A stretch of DNA of 64,000 bases from Ulota crispa (GCA_963920765.1 OY987246.1:23631167-23695166); one strand, 5' to 3'. Shown: positions 51,201 to 63,849, counted from the first letter of the stretch. The notes: generated from the sequence alone by a model not told the origin. Made by a program: numbers and translations.

Positions 51201-54200
51201 GGGGTTTAAGTGCCTACTTACACATATTTTTCCGCTTAATTTTTCTAAAACGTTTTTTGTTGGTTGCAGGATTCTCTTGGAGGAAATAGCAGAACAGTTA
51301 TGATTGGTGAGTATTGTGATGCTCATAGAATATTTTGTTTAGTTTTTATTAGTGTCCATGTTGACTTCTAATGCCTCCAACCAATTCCTAGTTGTACGTT
51401 TGTCTTGCAGCTTGTGTGAGCCCTGCAGATGTAAATGCTGAAGAGTCCATCAATACCCTCAAATATGCAAATAGAGCTCGCAACATTCAAAACAAGCCTA
51501 CAGTAAGTGCCTTTTCTATTTCTAACTTTCTGAATCTTTGAAGCTTGTGCGAGTAATTGTAATTTGCATCCCTATTATGTCGACAATTTGTTGTCTCCCT
51601 TCTCAATTAACGATTGCATCAACAAGGAATGAATTTGTGAAGATACTCCAACAGGCAAGACATTTTTTTGCATGATCAGGTCAATCGAGATCCACTTGCA
51701 GCTGAAATGCAGCGAATGAAACAGCAACTCGAGCTCATGCAAGCAGAACTTCTATGTGCAAGGGCAGGAGGTCCTTCAAATACCGAAGTTCAGGTGTGTA
51801 TGTGCATCTAAACAGTTGCCCTACTTAAGATTTGGACCTCCGTGTTTTATTTCTTGTTGGTATCGAATATTTCTTTTGCTGATTGCGAAGTTGTTGCTGA
51901 TGAAATGGCTCAGATGTTGAAGCAAAAGATTGCCTGGCTCGACGCTAGCAACATGGACCTGCGGCGTGAACTAGACGAGGCTCGTTATCGTATTGATGAA
52001 CTTTCTCAGTGTGCTTTAGAATCACAAGTAAGCTGTATTACTTTATGATCCCTTTATTTATCAAGTCCGAGGAAGTCTTTACTGTTTATGATTCTAAAGG
52101 TTGCTTGAACATGTCTGCGTTGCAGTAATTCACTTGATGTTTTGCTGTACAGGTGGAGCGTGACACGCTTAGGATTAAGCTTGATCAACTTAGATCTGGG
52201 AAAACTTTTGAGGAACTCGATCAAGGACTTGATGTGCAGGTACTCCAGCTTTTATTGAAGCTATGTTTGGTTGTACGCCCTGCCAGGCTCATATTGTAAC
52301 TTAATTCAATTTCAGTGCTTCAAAAAATGTTTACGGTAGTATCATGTCTCTCAGCAGTTGGCTGTAATTTGTTGATGCAGACGGATAACATGCTAAAAGA
52401 GTACGTGATCAGGATTCAAGAGTTAGAATCCGAGATACAACAACTGCAATGTGCTAGAGTCCCATCATATATTCCCCCAAGGCCCTCCTCTTCTTCCTCA
52501 TCTCTGAGTAGAGGCGAAAGCACAGCTGGGGCAGGCTTTGGTGTTGCGGGCATTGACGGGGATATTTATCTACGCCGTGGTACGCGATTGTGATTCTCTG
52601 CGCACCTTTCAATGATGTACTTCACCAGTGTGTATATCTTCTTTGATTATTGTGCATTGATTGTATAATGTTAAGGTTCTGAACAGCGCTTTGCTTTATT
52701 GGCATTGTTGCTTTCGATAATTTTTATAGCCTTGTATTTTTTTAGGCGTTAATTGTGGCGTTCTAAATGAGGGAGAATGTGTCCAGGTGAGTTCTCTGGA
52801 GATGTTGAAACAGAATTTTTGCTGAAAGAATCTAAAGATTCATCGATGCAAGAGAACTTTGACAAAGAGTTGTGGGAATTGGATAAACGCCTTGAGCAAA
52901 AGCAGGTGATGAGGTTACCTGTTGATAGGATTTATTCAGGCCAATTGTCTACCATGCAAGAAAGCCTTTGTTTGTCCATCTCAGGATTGCATTTTACGTT
53001 GGTGTACCTTTGTTTTTAGTGTTTACCACAGAGAGTGCGATTTTACAAAAGCTACCCATGTGAGTTACGATTTCTTTTTTTGAAAGGTTGCTGTACTCGT
53101 AGAAAGCACTCTGACCAATGAAGGGTTGTTTTCATTATAACAGCAGTTTTTTGAATAGTATGTGAAGTTCTTCATCCTTCTTCAGCGTTGTCATTGATGC
53201 TATGTTACAGGCTATCAAGTTATTTGTACGACCTGATGCAAAAGTCAAGCACCACTGCGAAAACAAATTGGTGGAGCTAGAAGAGGAAAACAGGCATCTA
53301 CAGGTAGTAGATTTTTTCTGATTTTGATAGCTCACAACAGTAACCTTGAAATTAAGCGTGGAAGTACTCATTTATATAGTATGGAGAATCAATGAACGTG
53401 TGTATGCTGATGAACTTCTACACGTAGACATGGAGGCTGATTTGGTGAGCAACTACATTAATATTATTCTTCTGCTCGTTATAATCTTTAATTTTGCAGC
53501 AGAAGAAAGAAAAATTAGTGATGGATATTGGAAGTTTTGCACATGGCTCGGATAAGAATGCGCTGAAGCTTCAAGAGGCTCGGTTTCAAAAATTGAAACA
53601 GCTCAAGGTTCAGGTACGATGTGGCCCCACAAAATTCTCTAGCCAAGGCTGCACGAGAACGCAAATAGTAGCTGCAGGTCTTCTTTCTGGCTTGCTTCCC
53701 GCTTCAGTGGCATTGAGTTCTCTTTTGTTGTCATTGGGAGCAGATTACAGCCCTAAAAAATAAGCAGGACGTCTGGTCTCAATACCTTCGTCAACAGTCT
53801 AAGGATGGAGGTGACAAGATGAAGATAAAAGAGGTATTAGTCACTGTATTGAATTTTGCTCGACTTGTTAGTCAGTTTGAAATTTGAGGTCAAGGTAGTT
53901 ATTGAGATCATAAATGTTGGCTATCTCACTATGTGCGCTTTTATCAAAAACTAAACCACATCATATAGTTTGTTGCCGCTCTTGATTATGACAGTAGGAC
54001 CACCTGTTGGTAATTAAGATTTTAGATTAGGTGCATCGCCAAGCTTCAGAGGTTTATGATGGGGCTTATTGAAGGCTAGGTAGCTTCAGGGGCATCTTCA
54101 TTCCTACAGAGCTCGCTGTGTTGTGCTCAGTTGCGTGCCCCTAATCTTTTCTCGTTAATCTGTGAATCTGCCGTCCATAGATGAACGTGCATGATGAGGT

Positions 54201-54264
54201 CGAGGATGAACCTCAAGAGATGCAAATGTGGAGTATAACCACCGGACTAAAGGGCTTCTTCCAG
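48247..54264 (+). CDS. Kinesin-4 family motor (FRA1-like), C-terminus uncertain
   Basis: An ATP-driven plus-end microtubule motor; plant kinesin-4 proteins act in cortical vesicle delivery for wall building and at the phragmoplast. The exons are 48247-48423, 49062-49208, 49413-49565, 49904-50154, 50512-50699, 50961-51085, 51270-51306, 51411-51502, 51680-51793, 51914-52027, 52153-52239, 52381-52579, 52787-52905, 53211-53303, 53500-53613 and 53744-53833, all in phase (700 residues). A likely further exon is 54181-54264 (28 codons). Visible features are the P-loop [14 protein letters not shown] (from residue 107), switch I NSHSSRSHAIF, switch [15 protein letters not shown] (285-297), the neck and then coiled coil with a Ser-rich break ([16 protein letters not shown]). 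FRA1-type proteins are about 1000 residues. Here the expected downstream coiled coil is mostly missing, and a recognisable relic near 54981 has an in-frame TAG. Intron 1 contains a MITE (48572-48884). Confidence 0.88.
48572..48884. mobile_element. MULE-type MITE copy 3 (313 bp), in kinesin intron 1
   Basis: Ends GGGAAAATTTCATGGATACC and inverse. Perfect 9-bp target duplication TTATTTCTA at 48563-48571 and 48885-48893. Its centre holds a second near-perfect inverted repeat (GTGTGCACAAAG and its partner). It lies wholly within the intron 48424-49061. Confidence 0.92.
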
Positions 54265-56755
54265 GTAAGTGTTAAATTCTGCTAGTTTATAGGTTTTTGG
54301 AATTTTCAGGGTTCCAAAAAATGGGTGTGTGATTGAAAAATATGCAGTCAAAGTAAGATCAAGTCTAGACTATGGGCCCTATAAGGTAAGTACTGTGAGC
54401 TGAAGTAACGAATTATCAAGCTATTTTTCTCCTTACTAGCCTTTCTTGGTGTTTCAACCTTTACTGGCTGATCTTCAATTGAGCCGGAAGAGTGGAATTT
54501 TGAGAGTAACCTTATGTGCGTTTGTAAACGATGAAGGAGCTAAGAGTAAGTTGCAGTTAGCTAATGAAGTTATTGGTATCGGCACAAACTATTTAGCGAT
54601 TATGTAGGTCTACACATAGCTTAACGTCCGTATGGATATCAAATCAACTGTAATCACTGGTGATTTTAGTTTAGTGTATCTTGCGTATTTCACGATATAG
54701 ACCGTTTGTGTTGTGCTGTCTGACGATAACTTTGCTTCTTGCTTGGGGTACAGGAATTCATACCAAGGAATATCCTGTATAGGTACTTCTCGCTTCATTG
54801 TCTCGTTTCTTTTCTATGTATTTGAATTTATTATTTGAAAGTAATTGTCTGCTTGAGAGCTGGTTGCGGAGGTGTACGTGGATGCTCTGCATTGCTTTGT
54901 TTAGACTTTTCTGTGATGAAAGGTTCTTAAGACTATTTAATACATGACTTAACTTTTGGGCTCATGTGGACTCAACCAGGTGATCGTTGGAACGCCATTA
55001 GGGATGGCTTTGCAAAGTAGTTGGATGCATTAATCGGATCAGATACTGATGTTGGCATCGGGGATCCCAATGATCGACTTGCTGTAAGATAGATCAGGTG
55101 CCTGTAAGTACTAAGGGATTTAGCTATTACGTCAATCAGGTTGTTTTGTTGTGGTTGTGATACCATTTAATTCGTTCTCTCATTTGGCCTGACGTTTGCA
55201 GCATGAAGTAAAGAGTCAATGATTACTAAAGAAAGAGCTAATAGTGATATGTGCTGTGCCCATCTCCAGTAGAATATCTTGATTCAATGGTGCAGTCAAA
55301 GCTTGTAGCTTGCGAAGGTGAGTCAGCATCAATGGATATCTGCCTGATGAGGAGTTAATACCAGGTAGGGTCTGCATGTATTGGCTATTTTTCCTTTTGA
55401 AAGCTACAGTTGTTTGAATTGGTAATCTGGTCCAGTTCGTACCAGTTCAGTACAACTCATTTCAGTCATCATCTTCTTGGTACCTTTCTATAATTACCTG
55501 TAAGAATCACCTATTCTGGACTAATGGGAATGTGTGGGAAGAGGTTGATATGTTCGTAGATTCTGTTCTCATCTGTAGTGGTGTATTGTTGCTGTGCAGC
55601 TTCTGTGCGAGTGCACAGGTCCTTCTCCGTCTTGGAGCATGTAACTCAGATATTGAGCTCCAAACGGATGGAGACAAGAATATTTCGCCAGCTTATTGCT
55701 TAATTAAGTTATTTCCTACCAGCAGCGATGACTGATCGTGGAGTTAGTCGCCAAAGCCCAGTAGGTAAACAGTAAGATTGTGATACCGTGAAATTGCTAT
55801 CTTGGGGGTATCGACATTATGATTCCTCTAATCATTGGTATTCTGTATGGTTATTGACTCTCCACCTTCGTATGGAAAGGTGTTGCTCTTAGGTGGTGGG
55901 GAAGCCATGCATGCACTCTCTGAAACAGTCCACTTCAGAAGTCCAGGAGAGTTTGATGCCGCTCCATTCACTTTTCTTGGATATTCTAGAGCCTTCCAAA
56001 ACCTTCCAAAACCTACTGTTAAAACCATCCAACACCTTGCAAAAGACTGTTATAGTTTTTTAGAACTACAAGGTCTTTGTTTACATTTGCTGATGGATGT
56101 GGAAGTTGTATGGATGTGCCATTGGTCTTGGAATGACCTTATAGAAAGCTCTTCAAAGTCTCCAAGTACCACTATAAGTAGAAAGTAAGACAACAGAGTC
56201 TTTGGTCTTGCTAACACAAACTTTGAAACAAAGTTTTGCTTTGTTCTTATACCTTGTCTAGTTATCAACCAAGTTTCTTGTATATTTTGTAGTTATTAAC
56301 CAAATTTCTTGTATATTTTGTAAAAGTAGTAGCTATTTATGTTTGTACTATTGATTTTCTAGTTTTGATATCTCTACCAGAAAAGTTTTAGTGTATTATC
56401 TTCTTACATCAGGTGTGCACATAGGGTCACACTGTAAATTATAAAGGAACAAGAAACACTCAACTTTTACATGACCAGGAAAGGTTAAAGTTGTTTCTAT
56501 ATTGATGGAGATGCATGAAATGGAATTGATGACGTGTATAAAGTGTTTGACAAGTATTAGACATTTGTTTTTCACTCTAATTATGACTTGAAGACTTTTG
56601 GAATATTGTTGTCTTTTTGGATTAGTTTATGTTTATTTTGCAATTGGAGAATCTAGTTACTTACCATACCTATTTTGTCCTATATGCCCAATTTATAACA
56701 TCCCAACACATTTTTATATAGAAACAAGTATCCTTCTTATTTCTGTACACTCATA
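54265..56755 (+). other. Kinesin tail relics and unassigned spacer
   Basis: Around 54981-55080 a frame reading RWNAIRDGFAK then TAG resembles the conserved RWN-containing tail segment of FRA1-type kinesins, but it is interrupted. An open stretch at 54441-54506 with plausible splice borders has no recognisable homology. From about 55740 onward nothing coding is seen. The real 3' end of the kinesin transcript is somewhere here. Confidence 0.4.
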
Positions 56756-56760
56756 TAGAG

Positions 56761-57724
56761 TGGTGCTTGGTTAAATTCAACTCTTGTAATGGAATGATTG
56801 TATAGTTTCTCTACACTCATACAAAGTAGTGCTTGATTAAATTCAACTTTTGTGATTAAATTCAACTCTTGTAATAGAATGATTGGATAGGATCATAGTC
56901 TTGCTCCTCTTTTGCCCAAATTGTGTATTATGGGCCTCGTTACAATCAAGTGCTTGTGTATGATCAACACTTGCTTTTTATCAATGTTTATTTTGGCTCA
57001 TCAACTAGAAAGGCGTTTGATTAGTGAACTAGAAACATAGGTGGGAAACACCTCTAGAGTTGCAACCACCAAAACTAAAGTTGGTATATACCCATTCCCA
57101 ATCATTGAACCTAATGCCACTCATATGTAGACCTTGTGTACATATGAGCGGCATTAGGTTCAATGATCAAGAATGGGCATACCTACTTTAGGGGAAGTAA
57201 ATGCAAATGGAGAGCTTGCTTATGATCAATGTATGGATACAATTAACATTTTTTTCTAACCAAAAGTGTTGACTTTATCCAAACACCATTGGTACAAGAT
57301 TTGTAAATGCTCTTTTTACCATCCTTGTGTCCTCCATTCCCACCAACACAAGATGCCATCAATCCTCCATCTAACTAACTACAGTGGTGCTTGGTTAGCA
57401 ACTTAGCGTCAACACTTATGGCTTGTAGAAAGTGTTGACCTTATCCAAGCATTGATCACAAACAAACCCTCCATTTGTGTTACTTTCCCTAGTTCTAAGG
57501 GTTGCAACTTTGGAGGTGCTTTCCCACTCATGTTTTTGGGACACTAACCAAACGCCTTTCTAACTAAAGAGTCAAAATGGGAATTGATGAAAAGAAAACG
57601 TTGACCATATGCACGAACTTGACCTTAATCAAACTCATAATACATGATTTTGAGCAAAAGAGAAGTGGGGCTGTGATCTTATCCAATTGTTGCTCTTACA
57701 AAAGTTGACGCTAACCAAGCACCA
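56761..57724. mobile_element. Foldback element (964 bp) upstream of APE2
   Basis: The ends TGGTGCTTGGTTA and the inverse TAACCAAGCACCA match exactly. Arms pair over several hundred bp, for example AGAAAGGCGTTTG with CAAACGCCTTTCT. A perfect inner hairpin around 57100-57175 pairs CATTGAACCTAATGCC with its inverse. A tandem duplication of about 75 bp lies at the left end (56750-56885). No coding region. No target duplication was identified. A partial relative lies at 63613-63840. Confidence 0.7.
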
Positions 57725-58573
57725 ATTTATAAGTCAAGGATAACATAAAAATGAGACATGACAAGAAAGTCACCCAAGATTACATCCAAACCCTTGGATA
57801 CAAAGAGCCCACCTTAAATTAGGACATGCCCATCCCAACATTGGAGCTTGTCAAACCCACCTGGCCCAAGGAAAAAAGCTAAGGCCACTTCATCCAAAAT
57901 ATTTTCACTGGTCCCAACAACATTGGAGATTTGGAGCTTGGAAAACCTCCTGGCCCAAGTCAATGGCGTCTCGGCCCCCCCCCTCATGCCATGATAGCAG
58001 GAGCAAGCCTCGTTCACACCGTCCTCCTGCAAGTTCTACGGGGAATCCATTCCGGCGAAGGCAAGCTGGAAGGCATTCCGAAGTGCCATCTGTCACCATG
58101 CCACTTGCCACACAGCCTTGCTGCCGTCAATTCAGGTCCTGGGAGTTCAGCATTCAAGCCAGATTCCTCACCCCCAGCCCCACCCTACCTCGATTGTCCC
58201 CCACCTACGCCGTCACCAGCGCCGCTGCATCATTCCCATTTTCCACGCTCCCCCTTCTAATTTTTCCTTCCCAGACTGCCGTGTTTCGAAGCATTCCCTC
58301 TCACCGGGTGGAGCTCACGAGGACGTTTCCAGGGTAGAAACAATGGAGCATCAGGGCGAATTCTGTGTTGTCGATTATGGCGCCATCCTAGTCTCAAGCT
58401 TCACAAAGAAAGCTCGAGAACGATCTGGTTAGGCACAAGGAGCTCTGTTCTGACCGAATCCCGAAGGCAATCTCGTCGTGCTTGATGAATCTCGCACTTG
58501 TCATGTCATGACTCGCTTGATGCAGTGGCGTAGATTATGAGCTGCTGCTGGGTTGAAGAGAAAGAGACTCACA
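57725..58573 (+). promoter_or_regulatory. APE2 promoter and 5' leader region
   Basis: The stretch 57960-58450 is GC-rich with Pro/Ser/Arg-type open frames (up to 124 codons) in several phases, typical of a plant 5' UTR rather than a gene. Upstream ATGs occur (for example at 58343), so translation of APE2 may be influenced by short upstream frames. No TATA box is assigned. Confidence 0.4.
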
Positions 58574-61500
58574 ATGCGAATCGTGACGTACAACGTGAAT
58601 GGACTGCGAGCTCGCCTCGTGCCGCCTCGCACTTTGCTCTCATTCCTCGACTCTCTCGACTCCGACATCATCTGCCTCCAGGTTTCTGCGTCTCACGAGC
58701 TCTGCTGCATTGACCTAAAATTTGCTCAAATTTAGAGGAATTCGAGTGCACATGAACTGCACTCTTATGTAGAGATAGTATTGATGCTGTTTGCAGTAAT
58801 GCAAGGGTTTTGGTCGTGTTGAGAAGCCTTAGATTTTAGGTTTAGGGTTGCATTGTGAGTGGGAGCTTTGCGCTTGCATTCCTACTCAATATTAACCCTT
58901 GAAGGACTGAGCTACTATAATACATACTATGTACGCTGCTGTATAACTGGCATTTGCTACTAACAAAAAGTTTTAATTTGGGATCTTGACTACCTCACTA
59001 GAACAGCATTGATATATATTCTAACTTCTTTGTTGATCTCAAATGTAATAAATGTGTGGATGCACTCCAAATACAAGAAATATACCCCGTATTGTACTGG
59101 TCGTAAAGGGCTGCTTCGTCCTTTAGGAGTTAAATAATTCTGATGTAGTAAGCAAGTGCGACAAGATCTTACGGATTTGCTCAACTTCGGAGCTTCGTGT
59201 TCAATCGAGGATTAGAGAGAGGTTTTGTGACGGAGTAGTATTAATACGAGGGGTTCAATTGCTGCAGGAGACCAAAATAACAAGGCAAGAGCTGACGGCC
59301 GACATTGCAGTCACAGCAGGATACGAGTCATTCTTCTCTTGTACCCGAACTGTGGCAAAGGGCCGAGTTGGTTACTCTGGTGAGGGTTTAGTACCGACAA
59401 TTTGCAGAATTTGTTACTTACATTTTCACAAAGCAAAGGGCTGATATGCTACCTTGCTCTGTATTGCTCAAAATCAACGAAATTCTCATGTTTACATGTG
59501 TTTTACATGTGTTTTTGCATTTGTTTTTGCATGTTTTTTTAGAGTTTACACACCATTTGAGAGATGATGATATTTGTAAGTGGAAGTGTGCTGAACTCTT
59601 CATTTTGTACATGCAGGAGTAGCAACCTTCTGTCGCACAAGCACGGCCGTGCCCTTAGCTGCCGATGAAGGCTTCACAGGTACAACACGATTTACTACCA
59701 ACAAAAAGAAATAACTCTACCGGCTTTTTTTTGTTTCGACATTCTACGAGTTTTCTGAACCAGTGTGTCCCATCTCAGGTCTTCTTCATGTAAACCGTTT
59801 TGGAGAAATTGAAGGTGGCAAGGCACGGGTTGGGTGCTACGAGGAGGTTTTGAGGACGGAGGATTTGAGCAGGCAGGAGTTGCTGCAGCTGGATAGGGAG
59901 GGCCGTTGTCTTGTTACCGACCATGGCTCTTTTGGTAAGTTCAGCTTGAGGAGTTGCCAATAGTCCTTTGGTGTGTCCCAAGCTCCAGGTATACCAAAAT
60001 TTCAACGTTTTTGTTTCTGAATATCTTCCTGAAGATATTTATTTGTGATGCAGTTCTGTTTAACCTTTACGGACCTTGCGTTGCCGGCGACGATGAAGAG
60101 CGCTATGGTTTCAAGCTGAGATTTTATCAAGCTTTACAGGTATTGCCTGCTTTTGATACGTTCAGTTTTAAAATTACTAAGGATTTGCAGTTTAACGAAT
60201 ATTGAATTATGATCGAAAGTTTGAACATTTATGGAAGTTACTGTGTGTTACTGTGTGTCAGGAACTTTACCACATTTGTGTTTGAATGTATAGAGCAGGT
60301 GGAATGGGCTGTTAATGGCTGGGCGGAGAGTGATTGCTGTTGGCGACTTCAACATTGCCCCCCTTCCTGTGGATTTCTGTAACCCTGGCCCTGATTTTGA
60401 TAAGAGTTTGTATGTTCTCATGCTCAAATCTTGACTTTCGTGTGCTCCTGCTTCGCTGTTCTCATGTGCCATAAGCATATTTTTTCAAAGTGGTAAAATC
60501 AAGCTCTTAATAGGGATTATGAAGAGGCAAAGTTGCAGATACGTTATTCTCAGTGAATGAGTTGCTTACTGAATCCTACTTTGGTGGTCTGTAAACCTTA
60601 GAATTCGCCAGTGGCTGCAATCTCAGCTTCGAGATGGAGGTGGCCCTTTCGTAGACGTTTTCCGAGTGATTCATCCAAACAGGTCGTTACTTCAACTTCG
60701 ACAAATCACTACTTCCTTGAATGCAGAATTCAAAAACCGAGGTTCTCTGCGTAATGATATGTGCTTAACTAAGTCTTATATTCTTGCAAATGTTAGACTC
60801 CAGTTTGGAGTCCTTAACTCGGGTTTTCTATAAAAAGAATACCATCTATTTTTCATTAGCAAAGGACTAATTTGTTAAGGTTTGTGATATACGCGTGCAG
60901 AGAAGAGGCTTACACATGTTGGAACCAGAAGTCAGGTGCAGAAGAGTTCAATTACGGATCCAGAATTGACTTGATTTTAGCGGCTGGCACTTGTTTCCAC
61001 CAAGCTGAGTCCGGGGATGGCAATCAGAAGTTTGAAGAGAGCCACCACTTCGGAACCTGCGAAGTTGAGGACTGTGACATCCTTCAGCAGTTCAAACGCT
61101 TCAAAGCTGACTCTCTTCCACGGTGTGTAGTTGATGCCTTTCGGTTTTCAAGTTATGGACTGTGCTTTTTCGATAGCTAGTATATATGATGTTTTTTGTG
61201 CTTAATTTATTCGTGATAAGTTCCCCAGTTTTCAGTATTTGTGTTAATTCTTTAGGTATTCGCCATGTAGGAGGATTAACACTGAAAGAAGTACTGGTCA
61301 ATGGTTTGCTTCACTTTTGCTGCAAACGATTTTTGTGCTTTCATTTGTTGTCTTAATCTTGGGCAATGGTGGAACGTGGTGCCTCAGGAGGGGAGGGGAA
61401 AAGTACGAAAAGTTGGAAGGCTCAGACCACGCTCCTGTGTATTTGCAACTAAGAGCTCAGCCACCCCTAGACCAACACGATGTACCTCCTCTTGCAGCCC

Positions 61501-63022
61501 GTTTCATGCCAGAACTTCGAGGACGCCAGCAAAGTATTGGTAAAAGCTTTCAACCTTGTGCAGAAAATTATTCTCTAATTAACTGGATTTTATTGCCTTT
61601 CCTCGAACATAAAGTCTAAAATTTTACTTACGGAACCCAAACCTGGTTTTTGCAGTATCCTTACTACAGAAAAGACCTGCTGGGAGTCAGTTCACGGAGA
61701 TCAAATCATGCTCTGAGGAAAAAGAAGCGAAGCTCAAAACATCGCTTTCAACAGCTGCTCTCGTGAAGAAGAAGAACATGACTAAGTTGACAGGTTCCCC
61801 GAATAGTAAACAAAAAAACCTCCGGTCTTTCTTCATGCCCCCAGCAGCCAAAGGAAAGGAAAACATAGAGGACGTGAACACAGTCCAACTTTCTAACTCT
61901 GAAACTTTTGTAAAAACCAGTGCACAAGCAGACAATGAACATAATAGTTTTCCCTCGTTTTTTCCTGATGACATTACCGCTTCTCAGTTTTCATGTACTG
62001 AGATGGTGTCACTGCCAACGAGTCAAGCTCTCAACGAGGAACCTGTGGATTGGTCCCAGAGCACCACCAGCACAGCCAGCGAAATGGAGATGAAGAGTAA
62101 TTTTGAAACGAGTACAAATTTGGCAGCGAAAGCCGAATGGCAGAGAATTCAGAAGACTATGAAGAGAGTGATTCTGTGCTCTGGCCATAACGAGCCTTGT
62201 GCTGTTCGGGTGGTGAAGAAGGCAGGCCCCAACCTCGGAAGAACTTTTCACTGCTGCGCTCGAGCTCAGGTGTGCTCAACTTTTTCCTCCCTTAAAACCC
62301 TTTTTTACTCTTCACCTTCCAATTAGCTATTTGAATTAAGGATATGTTCACATTTGATGTTAGGAGGGGTATTAGCAATATGAATGCAACCTAAAGGTTT
62401 GTTCAAAATGGTGTGTCCAAAGGAGGGGTATTAGCAATATGAATGCAGTCTAAAGGTGTGTCCAAATGGTGTGTCCAAATGCATCTAATTTTCCATAGCT
62501 ACTACCACACTTAACACCAAGTGTGAACATACCTTTTAGTTGCTAAACTCCTTGCCAACTCCCAATAAACTTTTTACATTCGTTTTTACTAGGAACTCCC
62601 CAATTTTTATTAACCGCTCTACACCAATGTTTTCAGCCCGGTGTTTGAAGTGCTAGATCATCTCGCAAGTAGCTAACTAACTAGAAAGCTTACCTCCTAT
62701 TTAGTTACCTTCAAAATCTGGATTTTTAACTGCGCTCTTCATTCTATTTGATGTTTACTGTTGTGTTCAAATACCACCACGCTATTTCGTTTGCTGCTTT
62801 CGGGTGGGCGGCTAGCAATTGTTGCAATACCTGCTATATATGTAGTTCTAGCAAGTTTTGTGGAATACGTTGATTTCCAGGGAGAGCATTGTTTAAATTT
62901 GTTACACTAAAAAGCATGGGAACTTACGGACTTTGCAGGGCCCGGCTTCAAATCCTGAGGCCAGGTGTGACTACTTTGAGTGGAATGCTCCTACGAAGGG
63001 GCAAAATAGGAGAACTATATGA
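58574..63022 (+). CDS. APE2: DNA-(apurinic/apyrimidinic) endonuclease 2
   Basis: A nuclear exonuclease III-family enzyme that cuts abasic sites and trims 3' blocks in base-excision repair and single-strand-break signalling. The exons are 58574-58681, 59268-59379, 59617-59679, 59779-59934, 60054-60139, 60294-60409, 60602-60682, 60901-61122, 61388-61539, 61656-62269 and 62939-63022, all GT-AG and in phase; 597 residues, usual for plant APE2. The nuclease domain covers 1 to about 340, with Asn7 in TYNVNGLR, Glu37 in LQETK, NLYGP, Asp193/Asn195 in [16 protein letters not shown] and Asp328/His329 in GSDHAPV, all present. Residues 418-425 form a PCNA-binding PIP box (Q, L, F, F at 418, 421, 424, 425). 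The C-terminal GRF zinc finger spans about 538-585 (LCSGHNEPC ... CDYFEW) and is split by the last intron. The start was chosen because [12 protein letters not shown] is the family N-terminus. Complete and probably functional. Confidence 0.96.
58896..59129. mobile_element. TTAA-flanked MITE in APE2 intron 1 (234 bp)
   Basis: TTAA at 58892-58895 and 59130-59133. The left end is CCCTTGAAGGACTGAG and the right end the inverse of CTCCTAAAGGACGAAG. The body (GGCATTTGCTACTAAC, TTTAATTTGGGATCT, GATCTCAAATGTAATAAA) is clearly homologous to the element beginning at 63850. Confidence 0.7.
62340..62535. mobile_element. Small MITE with internal duplication in APE2 intron 10
   Basis: The ends GATATGTTCACATTTGATGT and the inverse of GGTATGTTCACACTTGGTGT enclose about 195 bp. 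Inside, a 58-59 bp unit starting AGGAGGGGTATTAGCAATAT is repeated in tandem (62363-62421 and 62422-62479). No clear target duplication. Confidence 0.5.
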
Positions 63023-63612
63023 GCAAATACCAGCGTGGGTTCTCTTGAAGTAGAGAATCAGAGACAAGAGAGCAGTGTTCACAAAGTTTGCCAAATTCAG
63101 CAAAATTTCGGTAAAACTTTGCCCAAAGTCATGTGTTTAGTTACAGAAGATGTGAATTCCAGTGTTAAATTTGACATTTTAGCACATTTATTAGTGATTC
63201 TAGTCAGTTGAGCTATTTATGAAAATCATGAAAATCAATCACGGTTGGGATCACTGGTGATGAGAGGTGATGGATATGAAATGGAAGTTGGACTAGTATT
63301 GGTGTCCAAACTTTCCTTGCAAGCATGTTTCATTGTAATGCAACATTGGTTCGATTTGTAGTGAGGGTATCAGTCCTTGTGGTTTTGCTCCACAATTTGC
63401 TGTCTTGCGATTCCTGTTTTCTTCAGAGTAAATAAGTTATTTTCAATTACTGTGCCTTTTGCTAATAACACTAACTTGCACTACCACTCTTTATTAGCAG
63501 CCTTGGCACAAATTCATTCTTAAACCACTTGCCTATTATTTTTCATGATTGTAGACACTCATTGTTGAAAATTTGTAAAATGAAAACTAAACGATGTTGA
63601 TATTAAATACAA
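63023..63612. other. APE2 3' UTR and spacer
   Basis: Follows the APE2 stop codon. No coding region is seen, and the polyadenylation site is not identifiable with confidence. Confidence 0.45.
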
Positions 63613-63845
63613 TGGTGCTTGGTTAGGTCAACACTTTGGGCTTGTAGAAAGTGTTGACCTTATCCAAGCATTGATCATAAACAAACCCTCTATTTGTGTT
63701 ACTTCCTTAGTTGTAGGGTTGCAACTTTGGAATTGCTTTCCCATCCATGTTTTTGATACATTAACCAAAAACCTTTCTAACTAAAAAGTCAAAATGGGAA
63801 TTGATGAAAAGAAAACGTTGCCCATATGCAAGCACGTAACCTTAA
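63613..63845. repeat. Partial copy of the 56761 foldback element
   Basis: Begins TGGTGCTTGGTTAGG and matches 57388-57640 closely, including GTAGAAAGTGTTGACCTTAT and AAAATGGGAATTGATGAAAA. The second arm is absent here, so it is a fragment or solo arm. A TTAA-type MITE starts immediately after it. Confidence 0.65.
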
Positions 63846-63849
63846 TTAA

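Noticed and set aside
57931-58432. Three overlapping 104-124 codon open frames before APE2
   Set aside because: They are Pro/Ser-rich frames in a GC-rich leader, with no conserved features and no phase-compatible splice that would add a credible targeting peptide to APE2.
61763-62326. 187-codon open frame as a separate gene
   Set aside because: It is part of APE2 exon 61656-62269 with read-through into intron 10. The PIP box and first half of the GRF finger belong to APE2.
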